From positions 558,001 through 622,000 of the forward strand of contig OCMG01000003.1 of the NCBI GenBank assembly GCA_900215285.1: a stretch of 64,000 nt of DNA, written 5' to 3'. Made by a program: the position numbers and the translations under genes. The notes below the pieces were generated by a model. That model was given only the letters and a program-made list of their open reading frames with translations, did no database searches and was not told the DNA's origin. Within the stretch, counting starts at the first letter, position 1; each line of letters starts with the position of its first letter. The stretch is from Ensifer adhaerens (GTDB lineage: Bacteria; Pseudomonadota; Alphaproteobacteria; Rhizobiales; Rhizobiaceae). Shown here one piece after another: positions 8,041 to 16,368 of this stretch.

Positions 8041-8556
8041 ATGATGGACGGAATTTTTGATCAGGCGGCATCGACGGAATACCTTCCGTGGAGCGCCATC
8101 TTCATCCGCCTGCTTCTGGCAATGGTCTGCGGCGCCGTTGTCGGTTTCGAACGGGAGTGGCGGAATCATTCGGCCGGGCTGAGGACACATATCCTCATCA
8201 GTCTCTCTGCTGCCGTGTTGGCGACCATTGCCCTGGAACTGGGCCGATCGAAGCTTTTCGAGGGCGATTTCCGCATGGATCCCATGCGTCTGGTCGAAGC
8301 CGTGACCAACGGCGTCGCCTTCCTGGCCGCCGGCATGATCGCCTTCACGCGCGGGCGGGTCGTTGGTCTGACGACGGGAGCCGGCATGTGGCTGGCCGGC
8401 GCCATAGGTCTCAGTGCCGGTTTCGGGTTCTGGCGCATCGCGCTCGTAGCGACCTGCGCCGCGCTCATGATCCTGTGGCTGATGCGATACGTGGAGAGGA
8501 CTCTGCCGCGCGAGAACGCGAACCAGAAGGAAAACCATGGCGAACCGAAAGCTTAG
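8041..8556 (+). CDS. MgtC/SapB family membrane protein
   Basis: Protein of 171 aa with the MgtC domain: IRLLLAMVCGAVVGFEREW, then RTHILISLSAAVLATIALE, AVTNGVAFLAAGMIAF and RVVGLTTGAGMWLAGAIGLSAG, giving four to five membrane helices. MgtC proteins help bacteria survive low Mg2+, acid or intracellular life, and in some species act on ATP synthase; this short form lacks the soluble C-terminal domain. Start could be ATG 8041, ATG 8044 or later because the predicted promoter is so close. The next small secreted-protein gene lies 67 bp downstream and may share the transcript. Confidence 0.88.
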   Translation: MMDGIFDQAASTEYLPWSAIFIRLLLAMVCGAVVGFEREWRNHSAGLRTHILISLSAAVLATIALELGRSKLFEGDFRMDPMRLVEAVTNGVAFLAAGMIAFTRGRVVGLTTGAGMWLAGAIGLSAGFGFWRIALVATCAALMILWLMRYVERTLPRENANQKENHGEPKA

Positions 8557-8623
8557 CTGCGGGCCAAGAAGCGACACGCCGACACCCGTTCCTGATTGTC
8601 GAACCGATCTGCGGAGGATCAAC

Positions 8624-8950
8624 ATGAGCACGAACTCCCTGCAAAAATTGCTGGCGCTGTCGGCAACCCTGCCCCTTATTCTCCTCCTGCCGCACCAAGC
8701 CTTCTCGGCGGAAAAGCCGGCCCAGCCCTGCAAGGTTCAACCGCACGCGCAGGGCCAGTCGCCGCAGGCCAACAACCAGCCGGAAGAGAGCCGGCTTGGA
8801 GATTGCGGTGGAGTCCTGCATCCGCCCGCCGTCGGCGATCCGGAACTCGTCAAGCCGGCGCCCAATGTCGGAAAAATGCCCGTCATTCCGCCTAGCGCGG
8901 TACCGCAAGAGGGTGAGAAGGGAAACGACGAGCAGAGGCCGGCGAAATAG
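8624..8950 (+). CDS. Small secreted hypothetical protein (108 aa)
   Basis: Begins with a clear signal peptide (MSTNSLQKLLALSATLPLIL to PHQAFSAEKPA) followed by a low-complexity Pro/Gln/Asn-rich mature part with two Cys (QPCKV and LGDCGGVLHPP) that could form one disulfide. I do not know a function. The start is set at 8624 by the signal peptide and a GGAGG ribosome site; the frame is open to 8537 but that overlaps the MgtC-like gene. Likely co-transcribed with that gene. Confidence 0.7.
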   Translation: MSTNSLQKLLALSATLPLILLLPHQAFSAEKPAQPCKVQPHAQGQSPQANNQPEESRLGDCGGVLHPPAVGDPELVKPAPNVGKMPVIPPSAVPQEGEKGNDEQRPAK

Positions 8951-8986
8951 CAGCGGCAAACCGCCGCCGTCCGGCCTGAGAGTGTG

Positions 8987-9970
8987 TCAGAAGGTGATGA
9001 ACGCCTTGACGAAGCCGTCCGGACGGTCGCGGGTGGCGTTCAACGCCGTTCCTAGCTCCTCAAGCGGGTAGCCATGCGTGATGTAGGGCAGGGGATCCAG
9101 CCGCCCGGCGAGCGTGGCCTCTACCGCGTCGCGCATGCCCTGCATATAGGTCGCGGGGTCGCGTTCGTGGGCGTTGATCACATCGATACCCCGCCGGTTC
9201 CAGAGTTGCGTATTCATTTGTCGCGGGCCATCCTCGTGATAGCCGGCGATGACCAGCGTCCCGCGTTCGCGCACGAGTTCCGCGGAGAGATCAAGCGGCC
9301 ACTGCATGCCCACGGCCTCGATGACCACATCGCAGAAGCGCCCGCCGGTGAGGGCTTCGACGCGGCGGATGATCTCGTAACGATCTTCCATCGGAACAAG
9401 GTGTGCAGCGCCTGCATCGCGCGCCAGTTCGAGGGCAAAGGATCGGCGGGAGATCGCGATCACCTCCGCACCTGCTGCCGAGCAGAGCTGAACGAGGAGC
9501 AGGCCGATGAATCCCGTCCCCACGATGGCAACAATATCCCCCGGCGCAACACCGCTGCGTTTGAAGATATTCATCGCACAACCGAGCGGCTCGCCGGGAA
9601 AGGGTTGTGGATCAAGTGTGGAGGGAAGTTTGATTACCTGCGTTTCCGGTGCAACGTCGTATTCCGCATAGGCGTGGCTCGACAGCATCGCCACCCGATC
9701 GCCCGGCTTGACCGTGCTGACCTCGTCTCCGACCGCATCGATCCTGCCCCAGCCCTCATGCCCGAGATTGCCCGGCTCTGATGGAAACTGCATCCATTCC
9801 GGGCCGGCCCATGGACCGAGGTTTGAGGCGCAGACGCCGCATCCTTCCAGCTTGACCCGGACATCGCGCGGCCCCGGCTGTGGAACAGGGACCTCTCGAA
9901 CTTCCATCTTTCCGGGCCCAGTCTGCACGGCGGCCTTCATGCGCGCCCCGGCCTTGTTTGCCTCGCTCAT
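8987..9970 (-). CDS. Zinc-type MDR alcohol dehydrogenase family protein
   Basis: Oxidoreductase of the medium-chain dehydrogenase superfamily, 327 aa. The catalytic-zinc pattern is visible (EGCGVCASN and NLGHEGWGR), as is the nucleotide-binding motif IVGTGFIGLLLVQ; the four-Cys structural zinc loop is absent, so it is a shortened branch of the family. The substrate is unknown; related proteins act on polyols and sugar derivatives. Start is MSEANKAGARM at 9970, preceded by AGGAGA; MKAAVQTG at residue 11 is an alternative. An EcfG-type promoter sits 33 bp upstream, so it belongs with the stress genes around it. Confidence 0.85.
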   Translation of the reverse strand: MSEANKAGARMKAAVQTGPGKMEVREVPVPQPGPRDVRVKLEGCGVCASNLGPWAGPEWMQFPSEPGNLGHEGWGRIDAVGDEVSTVKPGDRVAMLSSHAYAEYDVAPETQVIKLPSTLDPQPFPGEPLGCAMNIFKRSGVAPGDIVAIVGTGFIGLLLVQLCSAAGAEVIAISRRSFALELARDAGAAHLVPMEDRYEIIRRVEALTGGRFCDVVIEAVGMQWPLDLSAELVRERGTLVIAGYHEDGPRQMNTQLWNRRGIDVINAHERDPATYMQGMRDAVEATLAGRLDPLPYITHGYPLEELGTALNATRDRPDGFVKAFITF

Positions 9971-10003
9971 TCGGTTTCTCCTGACCAAATTACCTGCCGG
10001 CCT

Positions 10004-10028
10004 AACCGCGCTTGCTCTCCCCTGTTCC
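10004..10028 (-). promoter_or_regulatory. EcfG-type promoter for the MDR dehydrogenase
   Basis: GGAAC (10028-10024) and GTT (10006-10004) on the minus strand, 17 bp apart, 33 bp before the ATG at 9970. It forms a divergent pair with the site at 10051-10075, with only 22 bp between them. Confidence 0.7.
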
Positions 10029-10050
10029 GGAAGAAGATGCTCAGCGGTGC

Positions 10051-10075
10051 GGAACAATAGCGCGCAGTCGTGGTT
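10051..10075 (+). promoter_or_regulatory. EcfG-type promoter for ku
   Basis: GGAAC (10051-10055) and GTT (10073-10075) with 17 bp between; the ku ATG is 38 bp downstream. It ties DNA end joining to the general stress response. Confidence 0.7.
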
Positions 10076-10113
10076 TGACAGGCTCCGACAGCTCTCCGAG
10101 AACGGGACATCAA

Positions 10114-10905
10114 ATGGCACGAACACGAGACTGGAAAGGCCATCTCAAACTTTCGCTTGTGACAGCGCGGGTCTCTTTGGCGGCAGCAACGACACAATCC
10201 CGCAAGATCCGTTTCCATCTGATCAATCGCGATACCGGTAATCGTGTCGAAGCCCGCTATTTCGACAGCAAGACGCATCGCCCTGTCTCTGATCGCAATC
10301 AGGTCAAGGGCTTCCCCAAGGACGATGACGACAACGATTTCGTGCTTCTGGAAGACGACGAGATCGACGCGGTGGCGCTGGACAGCACGCGCACCATCAA
10401 TATCGAAGCCTTCGTGCCCGAGGGATCGGTGGCCTGGATCTGGTATGAGAAGGCGCATTTCCTCAGGCCGGAGGACGAACTCAGCGAGGAGGCCTATGGC
10501 GTCATCCTGCAGTCGATGCGAGAGCACAAGGTTCTCGGTATCGCGCGGCTGGTGCTCTACGGACGCGAGCGTGCCGTCCTGCTGGAACCGTTGCGCAACG
10601 GTATCATCCTCTGGACGCTCCGCTATGGCGAGACCGTCAGGGACCCGGTCGTCGATCTGCACAAGCTTCCGAAGCCGGACGCGGCGGCGATGGAGCGGCT
10701 TGAAAAGACCATTGAAAAGAAATGCGGAAAATGGCGGCCTTCCCTGGTCAAGGATCCGATACAGAAGCGGATGGCCGAGCTCATCGAGGAGCGCAAGGCG
10801 GATATCAAGAAGGCCGACAAGTCGCCCTCGAAAGCCCCCGCAGGACAGACAGGGCGCATCATCGACATCACGGAGGCGCTCAGGAACAGCCTGCGCAGCC
10901 CCTGA
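10114..10905 (+). CDS. ku: Ku protein (non-homologous end joining), first copy
   Basis: Bacterial Ku of 263 aa, a ring that binds broken DNA ends and recruits LigD. It has the Ku core: WKGHLKLSLVTARVSLAAAT, RIRFHLINRDTGNRVE-type segment (here KIRFHLINRDTGNRVEARYF), INIEAFVPEGSVAWIWYEKAHFL, and KVLGIARLVLYGRERAVLLEP. I start it at MARTRDWKGH (10114), which aligns with the family; the open frame back to 10012 contains its promoter. It converges on ligD with a 10-bp gap. It is clearly different in sequence from the second Ku at 13393, so the two are not a recent duplication. Confidence 0.93.
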   Translation: MARTRDWKGHLKLSLVTARVSLAAATTQSRKIRFHLINRDTGNRVEARYFDSKTHRPVSDRNQVKGFPKDDDDNDFVLLEDDEIDAVALDSTRTINIEAFVPEGSVAWIWYEKAHFLRPEDELSEEAYGVILQSMREHKVLGIARLVLYGRERAVLLEPLRNGIILWTLRYGETVRDPVVDLHKLPKPDAAAMERLEKTIEKKCGKWRPSLVKDPIQKRMAELIEERKADIKKADKSPSKAPAGQTGRIIDITEALRNSLRSP

Positions 10906-10915
10906 TGCGGCCGGG

Positions 10916-13390
10916 TCAGGGAAGCGGCCGCGCGGCCTCGAAGAAGTCCGCCCACGGATCGGATGCCAGATTATCCAGCCGGCCGCGCACGTTGCCGAGG
11001 CTGAAATGCGCCGGTCCGATATCCGGCGTCAGTTCCGACCAGTCCAGCGGCATGGAAATGGCAGCGCCCGGGCGCGCTCGTGTCGAATAGGCGGCAACCG
11101 CCGTGCTGCCCCGTCCGTTGCGAAGATAGTCGATGAAGATGCGACCGTGCCGCTTGGCCTTGGTGGCGACGGCAATGTAGCGCGCTGGGTCATCCTTGGC
11201 CATGTCAGTCGCCAGTCGCTTGGCATAGGCCTTGACCTTTGGCCAACGGGCCTGCGGCTTGAGGGGGATGACGACGTGCAAGCCCTTGCCGCCGGAGGTC
11301 TTGACGAACGCCGCAAGGCCGTCCTTTTCAACGCGATCCTTCAATCCCTGCGCCGCGTCAATGACGGCTGACCATTCAACGTCATCTGCGGGGTCCAGGT
11401 CCATGGTGATCATGTCCGGCTGTTCCCAATTCCGCGTTGTCGTTCCCCAGGGATGGATTTCCAGGCAGCCCGACTGCGCCAGCGCCACAAGGCCATCGAA
11501 ATCGAGAATCCTGAGCGCCGGCTTGCCGCCCTTGTCCTTCGGGTCGATGATCTCGTTGATGCTCTTGTTCATCCCGCGCCATCCGTGTTTCTGGAAGAAA
11601 TGGGGCCCCTGGATGCCGTCCGGGCATCTGACAAGCGCAAGAGGGCGATCGACAACGAAAGGGGCCATGAGCCGCCAGGCTTCAGCGTAATAGTCGACGA
11701 GCCCCTGCTTGGTGACGCCGTCGTCAGGCCAGTAGAGGCGGTCCGGGTGGGTCAGCTTCACCTGTGACTGCGGGGCTTTCGGTCTCGCTTCCACTTTACC
11801 CTCCTTGACGATTTCGCGCGCCGGCTTGTCCTCCCGAATGCCCCGAAAGGCCGCGTGGCGGAGATTACCATCGGCCGACCACGCGCGGAACTCGACCTCC
11901 GCGACCAGTTCGGGCTTCACAAAGACAAGCTGACGGCGAGCCGACGCATCGAGCGCTTCGGCAAAGGGGCTTTTTTCCGTCACAAGCGGCTTCAGGCGAT
12001 CGAAAAGCATTTCCGCGACGTCGCGGCTAAATCCTGTCCCCACACGACCGACGTGACGTAGCGCTTCACCCTCATATACGCCGAGCGCGAGGGACCCGAT
12101 CGCTGTCTTGGAGGTCGAGGACGGAGCATAGCCGCCGATGACAAATTCCTGTCGCTCCGAGCATTTTGACTTGATCCATTGCCCGGTGCGGCCGGAGCGA
12201 TATTTCCCGTCGGCCCGCTTCGAGACGACGCCCTCCAGGCTGAGGCGGCAGGCGTGATCGAGGACCAGCCCGCCGGCCTCGTCGAAATGCGCACTGTAGC
12301 GTATTCGGGGTCCGACATTCTTCAGCAACACTTCGAGCTTCGCCTTGCGATCCTTCAGCGCTGCCGCGCGCAGATCGTGGCCGTTGAGATGGAGAATGTC
12401 GAACGCATAAAAGACGAAGCGGTCGCTTCGCTCCTCGCTCAGATCCTTCTGCAGGGCGGAGAAGTCGGACACCCCGTTTGCCCGCTCCACGACCATCTCG
12501 CCGTCGAGCAGGGCTGCCTCGGCGGGCAAGGCACGAAGGGCCTGAGCAAGATCCACTCCAAACTTCTCTGTCCAGTCGAGCCCGCTGCGGGTTAACAGGG
12601 CGATTTCCCCGTGGTCAAGCCGGACCTGAATCCTGTAACCGTCGAACTTGATCTCATGCAGCCATGCCGCGCCCTTGGGCGGTGCGGCCTTCAGGGTGGC
12701 AAGCTGCGGTTCGACAAAGCCCGGCAAGCGTCCCCGTTTGGCCCCCTTGGGCCAGTTGGTTTCGGTTGCGGATCCCTTGGGAGCCGGCTCTCCGACCGCC
12801 TTGCCGTTGCTCCAGCGCGCGACAGGTGCCTTGGCCATCTCCTCGATCCGCTTCTTCGACTTGACCGAAAGCGGCATCTCTTCGAGCAGTTCATCGCCAT
12901 GATCGGGGCGGGCTGCCTCGTCTTCCCCCTTGATCAACAGCCAGTTGTTTCGCTTCTCGCCGCTGCGCGGCTTCATGCGGACGAGATGCCAGCGTCCGGA
13001 AAGCTTTTCGCCCTCCAGCGAGAATTCGAGATGGCCCTTCTTGAGGCCCTTGTGGGCATCACCGATTGCATGCCAGATCCCGCGATCCCAGAGAATGACG
13101 GCACCGGCGCCATACTGCCCCTTCGGGATTTCGCCTTCGAAATCGCCGTAGGCCAGCGGGTGGTCCTCCACCTCCACCGCCAGCCGCTTGTCTTCCGGAT
13201 CGAGGCTCGGGCCCCGCGTTACGGCCCAGCTTTTCAGGACACCGTCCAGTTCCAGCCGAAAATCGTAATGCAGCCGGCGTGCCGCGTGTTTCTGGATCAC
13301 GAAGCTGGAGCCTCCGGGCTTGGCATCCGTGCCCTCGGGCTCGGGTGTCTTGTCGAAACGGCGGCGGGCATTATAGGTCTGGAGGCTCAT
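10916..13390 (-). CDS. ligD: ATP-dependent DNA ligase D (LigD)
   Basis: Multidomain end-joining enzyme of 824 aa. Order is phosphoesterase, ligase, polymerase: residues about 1-160 hold the 3'-phosphoesterase (RLHYDFRLELDGVLKSWAV, EDHPLAYGDFEGEIPKGQYG), about 220-520 the ligase with nucleophile Lys248 in EIKFDGYRIQ, and about 540-824 the primase-like polymerase with MDLDPADDVEW as metal site and FVKTSGGKGLHVVIPL. All key residues I can check are present. It starts 2 bp after the stop of the second Ku gene on the same strand, so it is the last gene of a topIB-orf-ku-ligD unit. Confidence 0.96.
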   Translation of the reverse strand: MSLQTYNARRRFDKTPEPEGTDAKPGGSSFVIQKHAARRLHYDFRLELDGVLKSWAVTRGPSLDPEDKRLAVEVEDHPLAYGDFEGEIPKGQYGAGAVILWDRGIWHAIGDAHKGLKKGHLEFSLEGEKLSGRWHLVRMKPRSGEKRNNWLLIKGEDEAARPDHGDELLEEMPLSVKSKKRIEEMAKAPVARWSNGKAVGEPAPKGSATETNWPKGAKRGRLPGFVEPQLATLKAAPPKGAAWLHEIKFDGYRIQVRLDHGEIALLTRSGLDWTEKFGVDLAQALRALPAEAALLDGEMVVERANGVSDFSALQKDLSEERSDRFVFYAFDILHLNGHDLRAAALKDRKAKLEVLLKNVGPRIRYSAHFDEAGGLVLDHACRLSLEGVVSKRADGKYRSGRTGQWIKSKCSERQEFVIGGYAPSSTSKTAIGSLALGVYEGEALRHVGRVGTGFSRDVAEMLFDRLKPLVTEKSPFAEALDASARRQLVFVKPELVAEVEFRAWSADGNLRHAAFRGIREDKPAREIVKEGKVEARPKAPQSQVKLTHPDRLYWPDDGVTKQGLVDYYAEAWRLMAPFVVDRPLALVRCPDGIQGPHFFQKHGWRGMNKSINEIIDPKDKGGKPALRILDFDGLVALAQSGCLEIHPWGTTTRNWEQPDMITMDLDPADDVEWSAVIDAAQGLKDRVEKDGLAAFVKTSGGKGLHVVIPLKPQARWPKVKAYAKRLATDMAKDDPARYIAVATKAKRHGRIFIDYLRNGRGSTAVAAYSTRARPGAAISMPLDWSELTPDIGPAHFSLGNVRGRLDNLASDPWADFFEAARPLP

Positions 13391-13392
13391 GA

Positions 13393-14220
13393 TCAGCTGG
13401 CCTTTCTGGTCTTGCCGCGGGAGTGCCGGTTGCGTTCAGCACGATGGTCGCTGTCTTTCGCGCTCAGGCGCAGCGCCTCGCGAAGATCGATCACCTTGTC
13501 CTCGGCTCGTGGTTTTGACGCCGGTAGCTCGCGTCCTTCCATCTTGGCGCGGACGAGGTCCATCAGCGCGGCTTTGTAGCGGTCATGATAGTCTGCCGGG
13601 TCGAAGCTGCTCATCTTCTTCCTGATCAGATGGCCGGCCAGATCCAGAAGCTCCTCATCGTATTCGGGTTCGGAGAGCCCGCGAAAGGCGTTTCGGGCGG
13701 AACGGACCTCGTAGTCGTAGCTGAGTGTCGAGGCGAGGACGGTCCCTTCGTGAGCGCGCACGATCAGCGCCCGGTTGCGCCGGAAGAGCACGGCTTCGGC
13801 GAAGGCGACGGTGGAGGTCCGCTCAAACGCCTCGCCCAGGGCGCGAAACGCCTCTTCGTCTGCTCTCTCTGCCGGCGCAAGGAAATAGGGCTTGTCGAAA
13901 TAGAGCTTGTCGACCGCCGCGCAGGGCAGGAAGTGCTTGATGGCGATGGTCTTGTCGCTGTGCGGTACGAGGCTGGTCAGAACATCGGGTTCCATGAGGA
14001 CATAGGTGCCGTCATCCAGTTCGTAACCGCGCACCTGCGCATCGCGCTCGACGGGGTCTTCCGTTTCGCTGTCAACGAAGCGGCGCTCGACGCGGTTGCC
14101 GGTCTTGCGGTTGACGATGTGGAAGGAAACCTTTTCGGCAGACGACAGCGCGGAATAAAGTCCCACGCCACATTCGATGCCGAGGCCCTTCAAGCGGCCT
14201 TTCCACAAAGCCCGGGGCAT
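13393..14220 (-). CDS. ku: Ku protein, second copy
   Basis: Ku of 275 aa translated just ahead of ligD. Family signature runs from LWKGRLKGLGIECGVGLYSA and KVSFHIVNRKTGNRVERRFV through IAIKHFLPCAAVDKLYFDKPYFLAP to the acidic/basic tail SKDSDHRAERNRHSRGK-like end (AKDSDHRAERNRHSRGKTRK), which is Lys/Arg rich and may bind DNA. Its ATG overlaps the stop codon of the upstream 96-residue gene (TAATG). Two different Ku proteins around one LigD resemble the Ku3/Ku4 pair of Sinorhizobium meliloti, which is thought to work as a heterodimer; that comparison is from memory. Confidence 0.94.
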   Translation of the reverse strand: MPRALWKGRLKGLGIECGVGLYSALSSAEKVSFHIVNRKTGNRVERRFVDSETEDPVERDAQVRGYELDDGTYVLMEPDVLTSLVPHSDKTIAIKHFLPCAAVDKLYFDKPYFLAPAERADEEAFRALGEAFERTSTVAFAEAVLFRRNRALIVRAHEGTVLASTLSYDYEVRSARNAFRGLSEPEYDEELLDLAGHLIRKKMSSFDPADYHDRYKAALMDLVRAKMEGRELPASKPRAEDKVIDLREALRLSAKDSDHRAERNRHSRGKTRKAS

Positions 14221-14510
14221 TACCTCACACGCCTCCTGCCTGCCTGCTCATCGGATGCCAGTGCCGTCTCGATCTCGGCAATATCGTCGCTCGTAACCAC
14301 CGGCACGGGGTCGGAGACGATGGCCGAGAGGACGTCACGCGAGACAACCCCGCTGCGGATGGCCTCTTCGAGAGCCTCCCGGGTCGACCGCTCGGCCTTG
14401 AGTTCGGCATAGAGCGCCATGATGAGCCGATCCCGCGGATCGGGCTCGGAAGGGGGCTGTGACTGGATCGGTTCTCTTGTCATGGAATCCAAATCGTCGG
14501 CAGGCGGCAT
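14220..14510 (-). CDS. Hypothetical protein (96 aa) in the ku-ligD operon
   Basis: No family recognised. Acidic, with a predicted helical core (RDRLIMALYAELKAERSTRE, ALEEAIRSGVVSRDVLSAIV) and a disordered, Pro-rich start. The stop codon shares a base with the ATG of the second ku, and the gene begins 16 bp after topoisomerase IB ends, so it is embedded in the repair operon and translationally coupled. ATG at 14483 (MTREPIQ) is an alternative start. Placement suggests an accessory role in end joining or merely co-regulation; the sequence alone does not show which. Confidence 0.65.
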   Translation of the reverse strand: MPPADDLDSMTREPIQSQPPSEPDPRDRLIMALYAELKAERSTREALEEAIRSGVVSRDVLSAIVSDPVPVVTSDDIAEIETALASDEQAGRRRVR

Positions 14511-14526
14511 TTGTTCCGGCCCGGCT

Positions 14527-15552
14527 TCAACGGCTTTCCAGAAATGTCAGCAGGCGCTGTTCGTCGGCCCTCAGGCCATCCTTGCGGGGAAGAGCCTCGG
14601 CGGCCCGATGCTTCAGATCCGCACCGAGGAAAGGGTCCGTTACGATCTGCAGAACCTTGGGATGGATATAGCTCTTGCGGCTGATGGCCGGCGTGTTCGA
14701 AAGCTCGTCTGCCGCGGCCTGGGCCATCATCTTGATCGTCGGCCGCTCGTCTTTCACGAGGAGCTGGAGAGCCGCGGAAAAGGCCGCGAGCGTTCCGCCC
14801 CATGTGCGGAATGTCTTGGCAGAGGCAGGCGCGTCGCTGATCTCGGCGATATAGCGGTTGAGCTGGCTCGAATCGACCGGATGGACTGCACCCGCATCGT
14901 CCTGCCACACGAAAAGCTCGCGCCCTGGCAGGTCGGCAATGCTTTCGAGAATGCGCTGCAGGCGCGGCGCGCGCAGGTGCCGTCGGACCTTCTTGCCGCC
15001 CTTGGCGAGGAATTGCAGTTCCAGCCCTTCACCGAACCGAACGTGGCGCTTGAGCAGCGTTGTGGCGCCATAGGTGCCGTTCTCGGCCATATACTGCCGA
15101 TTTCCCACTCGAAGATGGGCGGCATCGAGCAGAAGGACGAGCGCGGCGAGAGTTGCCCGTTCGGGATCGTCCAGCCGCTGGGCGTCCGTCAGGACGCGAC
15201 GGCGCAGTGAAGGCAGGGCGTGGCCGAACGGGATGAGCTGTTCGAACTTATGCTCGTCACGCAGCGCCTGCCAACGTTCGTGGTAGCGGTATTGCTTGCG
15301 CCCACGATCGTCATAACCGGTTGCCTGCAGGTGGCCATCGGGGAGGGTGCAAATCCAGACGCTGCGGTAGGCTGGAGGGATAGCGAGCCGCGCGACCCTT
15401 GCCTTCTCGCTCTTGTCCGAGAGCGGCGCGCCGTCCGGCAGGTGATAGCTGAAGCCCCGGCCGCGCTTGCGCCTTTTGATTCCTGGTTCACGATCGCTGA
15501 CATAGACAAGGCCGGCTTGTCGCAGGAGCTTCGGATCAAAAGGATCATTCAT
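14527..15552 (-). CDS. DNA topoisomerase IB (poxvirus/bacterial type)
   Basis: Relaxes supercoils by nicking one strand through a 3'-phosphotyrosine. At 341 aa it has the size of bacterial topoisomerase IB. Family segments visible are IPPAYRSVWICTLPDGHLQATGYDDRGRKQYRYH, LRVGNRQYMAENGTYGATTLLKRHV, and near the C-terminus TFRTWGGTLAAF and SNTPAISRKSYIHP, whose Tyr is the catalytic residue. I start at MNDPFDPKL (15552); the frame is open to 15618 with an unconvincing Arg/Cys-rich extension. It heads the minus-strand group with ku and ligD, and in rhizobia such genes are often stress-induced. Confidence 0.93.
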   Translation of the reverse strand: MNDPFDPKLLRQAGLVYVSDREPGIKRRKRGRGFSYHLPDGAPLSDKSEKARVARLAIPPAYRSVWICTLPDGHLQATGYDDRGRKQYRYHERWQALRDEHKFEQLIPFGHALPSLRRRVLTDAQRLDDPERATLAALVLLLDAAHLRVGNRQYMAENGTYGATTLLKRHVRFGEGLELQFLAKGGKKVRRHLRAPRLQRILESIADLPGRELFVWQDDAGAVHPVDSSQLNRYIAEISDAPASAKTFRTWGGTLAAFSAALQLLVKDERPTIKMMAQAAADELSNTPAISRKSYIHPKVLQIVTDPFLGADLKHRAAEALPRKDGLRADEQRLLTFLESR

Positions 15553-15639
15553 GGGGGCTGTTCGTATCGTCAGGCGAGCGCCGCACTCGTCGCAGCCGCA
15601 ACTGCGACGACGGGGCAACCCGGGTGGAAGGGGGAGGGA

Positions 15640-16281
15640 TCAGGCCTGCGTCAGAGTGGCATTGCGGTCCTCGTCGGGACGCTGCCGGATCCGCAGATTA
15701 TTCTGTACGTTGCTGACGCCAGAAACCGTGTCGGCACAGTCTTCCGCGCGGCGCTTGTCGGCGCGGCTGGCGACTTCGCCGCTGAGCGTGACTTCGCTGG
15801 CGCTGACTGCCACCTCGATGGCGGATGCGTCCAGATGCGGGTCCTCGGTCAATCGGTCGTTGACGTCTTCCTCGATGCGTTCGTCCGCGCGCTGGTAGCC
15901 GCGCGGTCCCTTGCCTCGGTGTTGGCCCTCTTCGCGCCGATCGCCATAATAGCCTTGGCCGCTCCGCTCTTCGCTACCGCGAAACGAGCGCTGGTAAGGA
16001 TAAGCAGCGCGGGCATAGCCGCCGCGCTCGAGCGGATGGTCGGAGGGATAGAAGCCGCTGGCGGCGTAGCGCGCATAGCCGCTGCCGGTGGGGCCCCCGT
16101 CTCCATAGCCCTGATCGAACCGGTCGCCGGCGCCATGCTGCATGCCGTAGCGAGGAACGTTGCCGCCGTAGGTGCTGCCGTCATAGGTTCCCCCATGTCC
16201 GCGTTCGTGGGGCTCGCGGCCTGGATGACCCGCGACGATTGGCCCGCGTCGGCGCCCGTATTCGTAATCCCGGTCGTGCAT
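15640..16281 (-). CDS. BON domain protein with Gly/Tyr/Arg-rich N-terminal half
   Basis: 213 aa. The first 125 residues are low complexity and rich in Gly, Tyr, Arg and His (RGHGGTYDGSTYGGN, RFDQGYGDGGPTGSGYARY). The last 80 form a BON domain (RIEEDVNDRLTEDPHLDAS, VAVSASEVTLSGEVASRADKRRAEDCADTVSGVSNVQNNLRI), which binds membranes or other hydrophobic ligands and occurs in osmotic-shock proteins such as OsmY. No signal peptide is visible, so it is probably cytoplasmic. An EcfG-type promoter is 36 bp upstream. The function of the N-terminal half is unknown. Confidence 0.85.
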   Translation of the reverse strand: MHDRDYEYGRRRGPIVAGHPGREPHERGHGGTYDGSTYGGNVPRYGMQHGAGDRFDQGYGDGGPTGSGYARYAASGFYPSDHPLERGGYARAAYPYQRSFRGSEERSGQGYYGDRREEGQHRGKGPRGYQRADERIEEDVNDRLTEDPHLDASAIEVAVSASEVTLSGEVASRADKRRAEDCADTVSGVSNVQNNLRIRQRPDEDRNATLTQA

Positions 16282-16317
16282 CTCGATCTCCTTTGAATGT
16301 TGCGTCCTATGAAATCC

Positions 16318-16342
16318 AACGTCGCGCCGGATCTATTGTTCC
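16318..16342 (-). promoter_or_regulatory. EcfG-type promoter for the BON gene
   Basis: GGAAC (16342-16338) and GTT on the minus strand (16320-16318) with 17 bp between, 36 bp before the ATG at 16281. Confidence 0.7.
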
Positions 16343-16368
16343 TGTTTTGCTGCAAGGCTTCTGCGGCA

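Noticed and set aside
10244..11371. 375-codon plus-strand frame across ku and the end of ligD
   Set aside because: Serine/arginine-rich out-of-frame translation of ku; crosses the real ku stop and runs antisense to ligD.
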